The notes under the pieces: generated by a model | What the model was told of the DNA's origin: nothing | Database searches by the model: none | Seen by the model: only the letters and a program-made list of their open reading frames with translations | Position numbers and translations under genes: made by a program | NCBI GenBank assembly: GCA_034766995.1 | Contig: CM068314.1 | Span: forward strand, 17,140,201-17,204,200 | Reading direction: 5' to 3' | Source of the DNA: Acanthacorydalis orientalis | Taxonomy: Eukaryota > Arthropoda > Insecta > Megaloptera > Corydalidae | Length of the DNA stretch: 64,000 bases | Shown: positions 23,453 through 35,744 of the stretch, piece by piece | Position numbering within the stretch: position 1 is the stretch's first letter | Layout: the number at the start of each line of letters is the position of its first letter

Positions 23453-25814
23453 CATGTGTGTATGTGTATTTATATACTTTCGTGGAAAATAAAATTCTCT
23501 ATAATATATATTAAATGTGTATATTATTTAAAATGACCTAACTGTATTGGTATTAGAGTATTATGTTAAATGTTTCATAAATAAATAATACATTTGTTCA
23601 AATGTGCAGAAAAACCTTGGGCGTGTGTATTTAATGATTCATAAAGTCAATTGAATTTGTTTTTCGGTTCAAAGAATATATCATTTATGAACGGTAGTTT
23701 TATATACTGTTGTTTTAAATGGTTTTATAATAATGTAATGCTATATATCGTACGTTTGAAAAATTTTACCAATTGAGTCGTACAAATCAAAGTTAGAAAA
23801 AAATCGTAATTACTAATTGGTCGAGACACGTTAATTGATAATGATATTGTTGCGATGTGAATTTTAATTATTGATTTCAAGCAATTGTATATGCTATTAT
23901 CAAATCCTTTAGTAATGAATAATGCCGCAGTGTATAATTTAAACTCTCATAAATAGTGTTATCAATAATTTACGAGATTATTAAACGTTCATAATGGTCC
24001 CGTTTGGTTTGTAATGACCCCAATGGATGTAATTTCTTTCGTAAATATTGCAGATAAATATTCTCCTTAAAAGCTATTTAATATATACTGCTGCTACTCA
24101 AAGAGTGAAGTATTATTATACAAGTTATAATTACGATGTCTGTAAGATCTCATTTACTTTTATTTGTATTATTTATTTTATCGCATTATATGTCATGTTA
24201 ATTGTGATTGGTGAAATATATATCTAGAAGGGAGAATAAATTATTTTATACTTATTTTAGAAAATAATATGTTACCAACGTATATAGTTGGCACATATTT
24301 AAATTTATTTTAGTAATAACATCTTGAAGATTCACGAGACATACATTTATAATAACATAAGGAAACTTTTAGACTGGTGCATTTACTATTTTCCTTTATT
24401 CTGAGTAAGTCATTTTGTCTAGTTACTAGTACGTCAGCTATTTATAATCGAACATATATAATTATATTTTTCATATTAAGAATACATTTACAATTTGACT
24501 TGCCTTTTAATTGTTTACTTTAAGTTTATAATTAAATTCCGGAAAATATACAATTTATTAATATGAATAAGTTTCCATTAGAATAATTTAATTTAAAGTT
24601 GTGCAAGAACTTTCAATCATCGAATAATATTTATCTAAAGAAAGACTACTATGTTACTAACAAGAACTGTTTTCTTTATATCATATTGAGAATAATGCCA
24701 TTTGTTAACAGTATTAAATATTCTTTATCTTTAAAATATACTTTCGTAGTTATTATTTATTGAATTGAATACATTGGAATAATTAATCGTTCATTTAAAT
24801 AATAATAATTGAAAGTGTCATGTCATAATGTAGTTGTAGTTGATGTTTCACATCCATTCTGACAGGAATATTCGTGGTTGCCACTGATAAAACAGGTCCG
24901 TGCTAGAATATATATTGTAAAAAAAAAACTTGAATAGAATTTATGTGATAGAATTTGAATGTCAGAAATATATTATATCTTACTGTTATTAATTTTGTTT
25001 CGCAGGTCTTGATTTACATCTGTTTAATTTTAATTATAAATAATTTACGATTTTAACAGTTTTAGTTTATAAAAAGATTTACATATACATACAGTATGGT
25101 GTTAATAAATAAGATTGTAATAATAAAAGTAAAAAAAAATCATTTGTGAAACTATAAAAAATATTTTCGATAATAGATCTTTAATCTTTATCATTGAAAG
25201 TTGTTTTTATTAAAGAAATATGTCTATTGATGAGTATTATGAATACATTTTTCTTTTTTATTTCTGAGAGGGCAGAGTCTGATTCTTTTGTACAGTGGTT
25301 AAGACCTATGTGAGTTAATCACAAGTTACTTTTTTAAATCTATTTATATGTTCTATTAAAAATAATTCAAGATATTTTTATCAAGTAATCTTTAATTATT
25401 TTTATTCTTATATTTTTTGAGAATTATTTTTTTGAAAAATGTTATTTACTGAACATGACTATCAATATTGTAATATATGTGTTTATAATTACTCTACTTA
25501 TTATTATTATTAATTATTAAAAATAAAAAAATAAGGTAGTTGTTTGATTACAATTTAAGATAGGAAAATAGGTGAGTTTTGTAGATGAGTGATTGAAACG
25601 GTATTGTGTTTAGTTTAAAAAATAGCAATTAAAGTTTGAAATGAATTCTTCTTAACAAATAAATAACGAGCAGGACCGATGAATGCGTTCAAATAGGTGA
25701 TGACACTATTCTATAGTTGAATTTATATTTTGTGCTAATACGATTGCATCGGTATATAGTTAGAAAAACAAGTTAGGTGATATTTTCCTTTAAATCTTAT
25801 ATTTCATTCCATTA
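23453..25814. other. AT-rich non-coding DNA
   Basis: No gene. The string TACAGTGGTTAAG (25291-25303) resembles a polymerase III A box, with GAGTTAATCAC 10 bp further on; the spacing is too short for an intact SINE. Confidence 0.45.
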
Positions 25815-26105
25815 GTTACGCGCGTGTCTTGCTATAGGTTCAATGTAGCACCATCTATTTATAATTGTGTATTGTGTGAGCTGTCATCTGTTGTTACGAC
25901 ATTGACACCTTATATAGTGAAAGCATTAAAACCAGCCACCATCAAATGTTAGTTTCTGAAGATGGAAAATCCATATTGACAAATGATTCAGTTCCGTGCA
26001 TGCCGCTCATTATCTAGTGGCGCTAATGTCGACGCCACCATCACGTCATCTATCATCTGCATGTAAAGATATTTATATTTCTGTGCGCGAAGGCTATTAA
26101 CATTC
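25815..26105. promoter_or_regulatory. GC-elevated island, candidate cis-regulatory DNA
   Basis: Nearly 300 bp with raised G+C and CpG. The word GCCACCATCA recurs (CCAGCCACCATCAAATG near 25933 and GACGCCACCATCACGTCATC near 26031), the second joined to a CRE-like CACGTCATC. There is no long open frame on either strand. Recurrence of the same word within 100 bp supports a site cluster rather than coding DNA. Confidence 0.3.
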
Positions 26106-26391
26106 ATATGCCGTTTGAACAAATAACAGGTAATTTAACATACTGTTCTCGTATAAATTTCCTTCACTGTATACTTAAAACGAAATTAAAACTTTTTGAT
26201 ATTATAATAAAACCTTTTTACGGAGAAAAAACGTTCTCTATAATTAATATCTTCAATTTATAATGATTATTAGTACATTTTACATACGCTTACGAAAGAA
26301 ATAAATTCTTAATGGAATTGAAATGATATCGTTATCTTTTTTTCAATTTTTATGAGACAATTATACAAATTCATTCATCATACATACATAC

Positions 26392-26395
<4 letters not shown>

Positions 26396-26430
<35 letters not shown>
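26396..26430. repeat. (TA)n microsatellite
   Basis: 35 bp of TA after CATACATACATA. Confidence 0.96.
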
Positions 26431-26435
<5 letters not shown>

Positions 26436-27404
26436 CCAGTTTTGACAGTCTAGTACTGAATAAAGGCTTTGTCTATTTTTCACCTTAGAGCCATTCTGTT
26501 TTTTTTCATACATTTTCTGATATATTGATCCTACCTACTCATTGAACTCTGTTAATTTTTAGTTTTGCGCCAATAATTTCTGCCATCTTATTAGCTTTAT
26601 TTTTTTTTTCAAATATGTCACCCTTCATTTCAAATTTGATTATTTTTTATTTTATTTGTAACTCATCTATTTTTGTGTCCATTGTACCTTTTCCCTATTT
26701 TTTATTATTCCTGTCAAATATCTCTCATGCTTCTCTATATAATATGTAGTTGGTTAATTATTTGAAGCCCAAACTTATATTTAATTTCTATAGCAGAGGA
26801 CAGGTAATGTACATAAATATTTTTATTTTTAAATTTTTGGAACCTTCTCTTTATATATTGAGCCTTTTCGTCAACCATATGAGATACTTCTCATTTTTGT
26901 TCTCTCGGGTTTTCACTAATGATTCATCTTTGATAATAAATTAGAGAAAATAAACATACTTTTTAATTTTTTCGGTTTTGTTTCTTTTACAGTAAATTTT
27001 GCTTCTTTTATCGTTTTTGTTGACTTTTCCTTAGTTTTTTGTCTTAATATGTATATATCTTAATTATATTTCGTCTTTAATCACATTACATTATTATTAC
27101 ATTATTATTATTACATTTAAAAATAGACTAAGTAAAATATATATCCAAATTCTTCAATAATAAAAAGATAGTACTCAATTGTTTGCATTTTTTTGCAATT
27201 CTGTTGAATATATAAAATAGTGCACAAGGTATGAAAAATAATTTTTGAGATGAAATATGTTTTAATATTTCATCTGTGTAAGAAAAACAATTTTAAAAAT
27301 AATATATTGTATGAATTTCATCCCTTTTACTAACGTTTATAAATATGAAAAATAGTGGTAATTGTTTTCTTTAGCGCGATAAAAATATTGCTTTAATATA
27401 AACG
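26431..27404. other. T-rich non-coding DNA
   Basis: The plus strand from about 26460 to 27060 is noticeably T- and C-biased. No gene supported; the 64-codon frame at 26750 shows no domain. Confidence 0.5.

Positions 27405-27469
<65 letters not shown>
27405..27469. repeat. (TA)n microsatellite
   Basis: 65 bp of TA. Confidence 0.98.
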
Positions 27470-27471
<2 letters not shown>

Positions 27472-27860
27472 TAAAAGATGTACTTACATTATTAATGAAA
27501 ATAAATGTAACAGTAAAGTATATTTTGTTAATGTGTAAATAAATACAGCATTTATAAGAAGAGTTTATGTTAACGGTTTGGAATTTATGTGATACTACAT
27601 TAAGATACCGTATTATTAAATAATTTCTAAACTAGTAACTCCATCAAAAAAATTAAAAAAAAACATTAAGATTTTAATTAATAGTGTTATATATTCTTTC
27701 TTTATTGCTTGATTAATAATTTACAGAATTGTCTGAAAGTTTTTTTTATTTGGAAAAATATTGTAACCCAAATCATGAAAGTTGTTTTTAAGTCATACAA
27801 ACATTTATCACAAAAAGGAATTCATATAGTTAGAAGTCATCTAGTGATCCTCGTTAATAA

Positions 27861-27869
27861 TTTCTTGTT

Positions 27870-27938
<69 letters not shown>

Positions 27939-27945
27939 GAACAAG

Positions 27946-27977
<32 letters not shown>
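27861..27977. repeat. TA array inside a perfect inverted repeat
   Basis: TTTCTTGTTCTT (27861-27872) and AAGAACAAGAAA (27937-27948) are exact reverse complements on either side of a 60-bp TA array, which is itself self-complementary. A second TA array (27949-27977) follows. The 92-codon frame reading through is a by-product. Confidence 0.9.
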
Positions 27978-27982
<5 letters not shown>

Positions 27983-28818
27983 TTTAAATTCATTTTATTC
28001 AATATTTTTTGTAAAAAATACTTTTTTCTTAAATGTAGTATTATATTTTTTTGAAATTAATTTATTTAATACTTATTTCATTTCTTTTGGTATTTCATTC
28101 ATAAAATTATTTCAGTAGTAAATTTCTTTGACCGGCAAAGGTATTGTTAACATCATACAATAACATGCTTATTTAAATAGAAAAATTTGTTATACTTACA
28201 TAGTGTATATAAAACGTGTTACAATGAGTTGAAAACTGTTTCAAGTTATATGAGAAAAGTTTACCTTTTATGAAAAGAGTGGAAGAAAGAAATGGAAAAA
28301 ATTTGAATAAAAGCAGCTACTTTCAGGTAGTACCTTAAACCAATCTATTTTAACAAAATTTATCATATATGTAGTATTAACTGGCCGTCGAATGTAAATT
28401 AGTAATTAACGTAAAATGATTTTTAACGTGTAAAAATATTTTGTTGGTGTAATAATCCTGTCATCGTGTATGCAAATTTATGGTGATTGCTACATTGTAA
28501 GTTATGATGTATAAAGAGTCGTCATTAAAATTGAAAACGTAAAAAAAACTCAGTTGGAAATAAAAACATTTTGTTTTAATGAAATGATTTTTTTTTATGG
28601 AATATGATAAAGTGTGATATAGTTTAATGTGATTTATATTTTTTTGAGATATTTTAATTTATCTGATAATAATAAAATCACTACGAGTTAAAACCTAAAT
28701 TTAAGAATATTATATCTGTTTTTTTAAAATATCATTTTTAATTTCAAAAAGTTGTGTTTTATTTTTGTAGAAATTCTTTTAATTATTTATATCATTTTTT
28801 ATTTTTATTTGTTAATCG

Positions 28819-28823
<5 letters not shown>
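27978..28823. other. AT-rich non-coding DNA
   Basis: Nothing supported. Confidence 0.55.

Positions 28824-28853
<30 letters not shown>
28824..28853. repeat. (TA)n microsatellite
   Basis: About 30 bp of TA, next to the hairpin that follows. Confidence 0.96.
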
Positions 28854-28858
<5 letters not shown>

Positions 28859-28944
28859 AGGTTTCCGCATGAAAGTATTAAAAAATCATGTTACTTTTTA
28901 AATTTTGTGATTTTTTTTAATACTTTCACGTGGATGCCTAAATT
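28854..28944. repeat. 91-bp foldback hairpin
   Basis: The left arm (28854-28888) and right arm (28908-28944) pair along about 35 bases with few mismatches: AATTTAGG pairs with CCTAAATT, GAAAGTATTAAAAAA with TTTTTTAATACTTTC, and a mismatched GCAT/ATCC section lies between. The loop is 19 bases. The size and arm length fit either a very short foldback MITE or a microRNA-precursor-like hairpin. The strand of any transcript is unknown. Confidence 0.7.
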
Positions 28945-29082
28945 GAATTACCTTATATAATCACATTTTTTATCATTACATTATTTATAGCTTAATGTGT
29001 ATGCTTTTTCCAATATAAACTTATTACATTTGAAATTAATTTATAACGTAAGATATATTTTTTCTAAATGACATTTATTATT

Positions 29083-29088
<6 letters not shown>

Positions 29089-29130
<42 letters not shown>
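29089..29130. repeat. (TA)n microsatellite
   Basis: 42 bp of TA. Confidence 0.97.
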
Positions 29131-29137
<7 letters not shown>

Positions 29138-29324
29138 TATTTTTATCCTCCTACAGCATATTTAAATATTTTTATCTAATTTAAAATTAAATTTAATCAC
29201 TACTAGTATTACAGTTTGTTATATATATATATTCGTACACATATATAAGTAAGTATGCAAGCACAAATATATACAGGCATTTGATAATTCATATTTGAGC
29301 TGTAATATTCTATTTCTACCACAG

Positions 29325-29369
29325 TCCCATCTACTTGTTTGGTTTTCATTTAAATCCAACCACCGTGAG
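29325..29369 (+). other. Candidate 45-nt micro-exon
   Basis: A pyrimidine-rich tract ending TTTCTACCACAG precedes the segment, and GAG|GTAACT follows, so both splice sites look acceptable. The 45 nt are a whole number of codons and are open (SHLLVWFSFKSNHRE). The surrounding 67-codon frame (29295-29498) is less A/T-rich than its flanks. No parent gene can be named. Confidence 0.15.
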
Positions 29370-29575
29370 GTAACTACTGTTTGTATTTCTGTCTGTATTG
29401 TGTATGGCTGTCTACATGTAATAGCTTTACCCCCAAGGGATGATTTTACTATGATATACGGAATGTCAAATTTTCAATACAATGGCATTGAGCTATAAAT
29501 TATAGAAATGTTGTACAGAAAAATGTGATGTTAATATTAGTCTCTCTTTACTTTCAAGGTTAATAAAAAATGTAG

Positions 29576-30469
<894 letters not shown>

Positions 30470-30615
30470 TGGTTGCAATTCAATTAAAGAAGTTCCCCGG
30501 CACACTGGGTCCTCACGAGCACGCCGACCTCTTGTGACCTCCCCCTTGTGCCTTTTTATCCATACACATTCTCACTCTGTTCCGCTCAGCGTTCGAGCAT
30601 GAAGTACGAGAAAAA
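30470..30615. promoter_or_regulatory. GC-elevated island, candidate cis-regulatory DNA
   Basis: Raised G+C with TTCCCCGG, CACGAGCACGCCGACC and a C-rich CCTCCCCC patch, set in AT-rich DNA. No convincing open frame. The function is unknown. Confidence 0.25.
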
Positions 30616-31192
30616 TGTCAAAACTTCTTTTACTTATTTTTTTTCGCAAACTATTAAACTCAGACTTTAATAGCACAAAGTTTTTATGACGCAAAACATT
30701 ATAAATTGCCTCCTAATGGTATTTCATGTCGTAACTACAAAATGTGTGAAATATAATATTGATATATTATTTGTATTAAATAAAGAAACACAGTATAAGA
30801 AAAATAATCTTACGTATACTTTCTGATTTATATATTGTGTGTTTTAAAAATAACAGTCTAAAGTCAAATATTTTATTTACATATAATGAAAATATATGGT
30901 ATTATGAAATAAAAAGTGTAACGGTAATATAGTCTCATTAATTTCAAATTAAGTAAAATTAAGAATACTATTTATTTTCTGCTTTGCGAGTATGATTCGA
31001 GAATTATTTTTGAATAAATATTTAAATGATCTATTTTACAGTTAAATATAGTAATTTATTCAAGTTGCATGACACTTGACAATGAAATAAATATTGAAAA
31101 TGTGTAAATAACGACTTATTTTTACATTGAATTAATATTGATGGAAATTGTTCATTTATGTAATATTTTTATGATACAAAAACGATATGTAC

Positions 31193-31196
<4 letters not shown>

Positions 31197-31246
<50 letters not shown>
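31197..31246. repeat. (TA)n microsatellite
   Basis: 50 bp of TA. Confidence 0.98.
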
Positions 31247-31249
<3 letters not shown>

Positions 31250-31253
31250 AAAT

Positions 31254-31345
31254 AGAATATATTATATGTAATTATTGACGATTGACAATATAAATTTAAA
31301 TTTATTTATATTGTCAATCAAGAGTAATTATACGTGAATATTATT
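31254..31345. repeat. Foldback hairpin with 16-bp perfect core
   Basis: GATTGACAATATAAAT (31280-31295) and ATTTATATTGTCAATC (31304-31319) pair perfectly around an 8-base loop. Outside this the arms continue to pair imperfectly (GTAATTATTGAC against the complement of AGAGTAATTATAC), giving a stem of about 35-40 bases. Its size is close to that of a microRNA precursor or minimal MITE. Confidence 0.7.
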
Positions 31346-31663
31346 CAATATATTTTATTGATTCATTACTTTTTTATATACATTTAATTATATAATCTAA
31401 TGACAAAATTTACATTGCATACGAATGTGTTTTTCAATATTTCATGCTACAAGCTGATTTTAATCAAACAATTCTAATTAAAAATTAATATATCAATTTT
31501 TGAATTAACTTTTAATTGTCAAGAAAATTAAAAATATTAGTATTGTATATGAAAAAATCATTCATTAATTTAATTTTCTAATTTCAGATTTGTAGCTGTT
31601 TATACACACTATAGAATTAGATGTAGGGTAAGTAAATTGCATATTCATAGTGTAATACAAATA

Positions 31664-31666
<3 letters not shown>

Positions 31667-31732
<66 letters not shown>
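31667..31732. repeat. (TA)n microsatellite
   Basis: 66 bp of TA, ending in TACGTACACGTACA. Confidence 0.98.
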
Positions 31733-31733
<1 letters not shown>

Positions 31734-32344
31734 GTACACGTACATAAATGTTTGAGAGAGTATATTTGTATGAATTAATTATAAATTGAAATTCGCTGAC
31801 ACGTATTTTATATCTCATTTTTATGTAACCACCCTACACTTGAAAATGTTATATCGATATGAAACTAATATACGCATAGTAACTAATGAAAAAGGGGGAA
31901 CTGTTTAGGTTTAAGGGAGTAAAACCCTATCGGGTATGAGTAAATGTTACGCATTCGAAATATACGATTGCAGTTCTGCATTTATGGTTTTGTACTATCG
32001 TGAAAAATAATGTTAAGTGGCTTATATGAGCAAGTTATTTTGTCGTTGTGTGTATCTTATAACCAGTTACTCGCTTGGCGTTCAGACTTTAGTCTTGTTT
32101 ATTTAGAATTGAAATTCAATTTTATCTTAAAAAAAGACTTGAATATTTTCCGTAATATAAAATAAGATTTGAGCACCCACCCTCCACATTTCCGCTTTCT
32201 TTGAGATGAGAAACAGAATATTAAAACAGCCTTGAGTAAACTTTTCGAAGTAAAAAAGAAGACTTCAACGAACAAGTTTTTTTTCTTCTTGCGAATGATG
32301 GTGAATAGGAAACAACTCCCGAAATAGTGCAAAGAAAAACAAGG

Positions 32345-32590
32345 GGATGTAAAAAGTAATACGTTGAATATGTGATGGGGTTGTGCGGGTGAGAGGCAAA
32401 GATTATTTTCTGCGCGTGCGACGAAGAGAGTGCGGATCGATACGTCATTTGGGCTGTTTCCATGGCAGCACGCACCCCCCACCTCAGGAGGTGTTCCGGT
32501 ACTCCTCCTACCCCCGCTGCCCCATCTTGGTCGCTACTACCTACCCCACACTTTGTAGGCACCCACCACCACCTATTTCATTATATTAGA
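32345..32590. promoter_or_regulatory. CpG-bearing GC-rich island, candidate promoter or first exon
   Basis: The most G+C-rich non-repeat stretch of the window. The left half has clustered CpG (TGCGCGTGCGACG, CGGATCGATACGTCAT, a CRE-like half site) and the right half is C-rich (CACCCCCCACC, CCTACCCCCGCTGCCCC). CACCTC-AG-GAGGTG is a perfect hairpin at about 32476-32489. Overlapping frames exist: minus 113 codons (32221-32562), minus 127 codons (32099-32482), plus 68 codons (32383-32589). None has a recognisable domain. A CpG-island-like promoter is my best guess. Confidence 0.35.
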
Positions 32591-32637
32591 GCTGTATGAA
32601 CGGGAAATGAATATTTTCTATGTTTATAGTTTCTCAA

Positions 32638-32644
<7 letters not shown>

Positions 32645-32715
<71 letters not shown>
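32645..32715. repeat. (TA)n microsatellite
   Basis: 71 bp of TA. Confidence 0.98.
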
Positions 32716-32718
<3 letters not shown>

Positions 32719-33330
32719 GGTTCATATTACATTAATGTATACATAATGTTATATTTGTTTTTATAGAATGTAATGTATTTTAGAACGTGTGGTAATAACA
32801 GTTATTAAATATATTGATCTAACGCACATTCGACAGGACTCTTATATATGATTGTAATTAGTTTTATATAATATATATATCTTCTTATAATAAAAATCTC
32901 TAATAAACGTGTTTGTGTAATATATATAATATGGCAATTTAAATTTATAATTCTCATAATTTTTATATATTTTAATTAATAACTATAATTTATGAAAAAA
33001 TCTCTTATTGACATATTGAATTCTAAGTAATAGTAAGTTCAGTGTAGAATGTTGAATTTATTGCATATCAAACTTTAGTTAATTATTACTTTATATAAAT
33101 TAGAATTATTACTGCACATGTTGTGTACATATACGGTTAAATATTATGTAGAATTTAATACTAATAATAAATTGTTTTTAAGTTTGATGGGTTTTAAACT
33201 AATTAGAAATTTATGATTTTTGTAATAATTTTTAATATATTTTTTATGTAGTCATTCTTATATTTCTAATACTTTTATATTAACTTGTATTTTAAATTTA
33301 ATTAAAATACTTTTTTATACATCCATACTA

Positions 33331-33333
<3 letters not shown>
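32716..33333. other. AT-rich non-coding DNA
   Basis: Nothing supported. Confidence 0.55.

Positions 33334-33390
<57 letters not shown>
33334..33390. repeat. (TA)n microsatellite
   Basis: 57 bp of TA that forms the left edge of the long R1 repeat copy. Confidence 0.98.
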
Positions 33391-33392
<2 letters not shown>

Positions 33393-33632
33393 CAAAATTA
33401 TAATTATCCACAAAAAACTGAGAGAATGTTTATATAGACATATTAACTTATATATTGTATATATATATATAAATACATGACGTCGATGATTTATTTGAGA
33501 CGTGGCTTCTATGATACCTAAATATGTTTATTGTTTCATTCGGTTACATATACATGCTTATAATTGACAAGTGGGTGAGCGCACCGAGCCCGGTGGTTAG
33601 TAGCGGAACGGGGGTCAGTGGGCGAAGCCCCC
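33391..33632 (+). repeat. GC-rich hairpin repeat (family R1), long copy 1
   Basis: Matches 45298-45570 in the same orientation along most of its length. Both begin just after a TA array with ATCAAAATTA..ATCCACA. They share ATGACGTCGA, GTACCTAAATATGTTTAT-like and TTATTTCATTCGGTTAC-like blocks, then ATAATTGACAAGTGGG. Both end in the GC-rich tail; here it is GTGGGCGAAGCCCCCT. A (CA)n(TA)n tract follows. Relative to the other copy this one lacks roughly 30-60 bp in its middle. No coding frame. Confidence 0.75.
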
Positions 33633-33633
33633 T

Positions 33634-33690
<57 letters not shown>
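33633..33690. repeat. (CA)n(TA)n compound microsatellite
   Basis: About 25 bp of CA and 34 bp of TA directly follow the R1 copy. Confidence 0.97.
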
Positions 33691-33694
<4 letters not shown>

Positions 33695-34013
33695 AGATAG
33701 ATAGATATGTTATTATAAAACTATAAAAAAAGTTTTTATATGATGATATTTCATTGATAAAGTTTATTTTCTAATGTGCTTCTTAAGAACTTTCTTTATT
33801 ATCTAATAATAATTAAGAAAGACCTTGCACTAATTAATTGTTTTATTTCCGGTTAAAGTCAAGATTCTAAGAACACATTTTTTTATAGCACAGTGGTTAG
33901 ATTTAATTCCATAAAAGAATTTGTCATTCGACAATTTATAAAAATATATATAAAAATTCTGATTAAAAAGGTTCAATAATTGATTCTTGATTTTTTTGAT
34001 TGTTGCTTATATA
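33691..34013. other. AT-rich DNA with A-box-like site
   Basis: TAGCACAGTGGTTAG (33886-33900) matches the polymerase III A-box consensus TRGYNNARNNGG well, but no B box follows at tRNA or SINE spacing. Possibly the head of a truncated SINE. Confidence 0.3.
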
Positions 34014-34104
34014 CATTTCGATAGCGATGCTGTTATCATCAAGGTAAATGTTTATAAAAATAAGAAAGCAACATATACCTATTTTTATAAATGGTATATG
34101 TTGC
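34014..34104. repeat. CTGATGA-like motif and perfect hairpin
   Basis: On the minus strand 34014-34044 reads CCTTGATGATAACAGCATCG then CTATCGAAATG. This resembles the CTGATGA...GAAA pattern of Penelope-type hammerheads with one inserted T. Thirty bases on, GCAACATATACC (34068-34079) pairs exactly with GGTATATGTTGC (34093-34104) over a 13-base loop. Whether the two belong to one repeat is not known. Confidence 0.35.
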
Positions 34105-35744
34105 ATCTGTATTTTTTGTAAAGATTTTTTTGTTTTTATTTCTTATAGGCGCGAGTTTAAAATAATCCTTTAACTAAATAAAAAATGTATTATAGAAGAT
34201 TTTTTTCTTCTAAGAAATTTTAATTCATTCAAATATTAAAATATATAAAAGTATGTACTTATAAGTGACAGCACTAAAGTTGGAACTTCACAATTTAATA
34301 GTAGTTAAATTAAAAATAAATTAACGTATATGTGTATATATATATATATCTTCAATCAAGACTTCACAATTCGATATTCATATATCATTTGTAACTGAGA
34401 ACATTTTTTAATTCATGATTTAAAGAATACTGTTTTTATTAAAAGCAGAACGAATTAATGATTTCTGTATATTGAATTAAATTTTCTGTTATTTGAATAA
34501 ATTTATACTAAATTTTCACTAATGCCGTTTTAATGGGTTTGTGCAAACAAGATATAGTAGCTCTGATACTAGTACATTTAATTATCACTACGTTTAAGTG
34601 TGATACTTTTTGCATGCAGTGTTTGCAAATTTTCCGAGATAAAGGAATAAATTTACATAATAATGTACTACATGTCGAGGAGAACAAGTTTCATTGTCAT
34701 TATTGAATCGTAGAATTTTATAAATTGTAATAGTAATAAAATGCAATCGTATTTATCGTAATCTGTTTGAGAATTTAGTTGATTTATACATTATATTAGT
34801 TATAGCTGGAGATTTGGTTTATTGTATATATACTCGTATATATATAATATTTGTTAAATAGTTTAATTTTCTTGTATCTAAATTAGAATTTAACTTCAGT
34901 ATATAAATCAACGTTTAAAAATATTACTGTATCAAATTGAAAATAACAAGTCACACAGGTGTTTATAGTGTAAAATAATACAAACAAGCTATGCAGATTT
35001 CGTGGCAGATGTTGTCGTCGCATACGTAGACAATGGCCTCTCAGCTGTAAAGATTACATTAGCATTTTGATAAAATTTCACATTCTTTTTATTGATCGTA
35101 TTTCAAAAATTTATATATATAATATGTATGATGCATTTTTCGATTATTTGTATCTCTTTATAAAATAATGATTTTCTTCAAATTGTTCAGTTAGTTTTGA
35201 AATTTGCTTCTAAATATGCAAATTGAAACTAATTTAAAGAACATCATATATTTGTTTAACTATGCTTTGTGTAAAATACTATAAATGATTCCCTAAGTGA
35301 TTTTAATTAGTAAGCATGAAATGCACTAAGGTAGAATATTTCTTCCGTATAATATTTTACTGTATTTAAATAATAGCTTATTATAACTGATTCTCAATGT
35401 TAAGTCATTCATTTTACTATTATTCCAGTAGAATAATATCAGTTAATTGTAAACATTAATAATTTCAATTGTATTTGAAATTTATACAATTAATTGCTTG
35501 GTTATATCTACCCAACTAAACGAGTATTTATTACAGTAATCTCAGCATGCCTGTTTTTATATATGAATTGTGTGCAATAAAATTCATATAAATATAACCA
35601 CATAATCGCATATTTATGATACAAAGAAATTTAAAAGTAGAACTTTGTGCAATCGTTTTACTTGTATTTATTTGATATCACGTGGTTAAGTATTATATAT
35701 TTGCTTATGTGTTAGTTTCTCTTTACTTTGAATAGTTTCTAAAG
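34105..35744. other. AT-rich non-coding DNA
   Basis: Nothing supported apart from short TA tracts. Confidence 0.55.

Noticed and set aside
25289..25322. A-box/B-box-like pair suggesting a tRNA-derived SINE
   Set aside because: The two boxes are about 10 bp apart, far too close for a polymerase III promoter; kept only as a note.
32099..32562. Overlapping 127- and 113-codon minus-strand frames
   Set aside because: They overlap in different frames over a CpG-rich island, have no recognisable domain and run into AT-rich tails; better explained by the island's composition.
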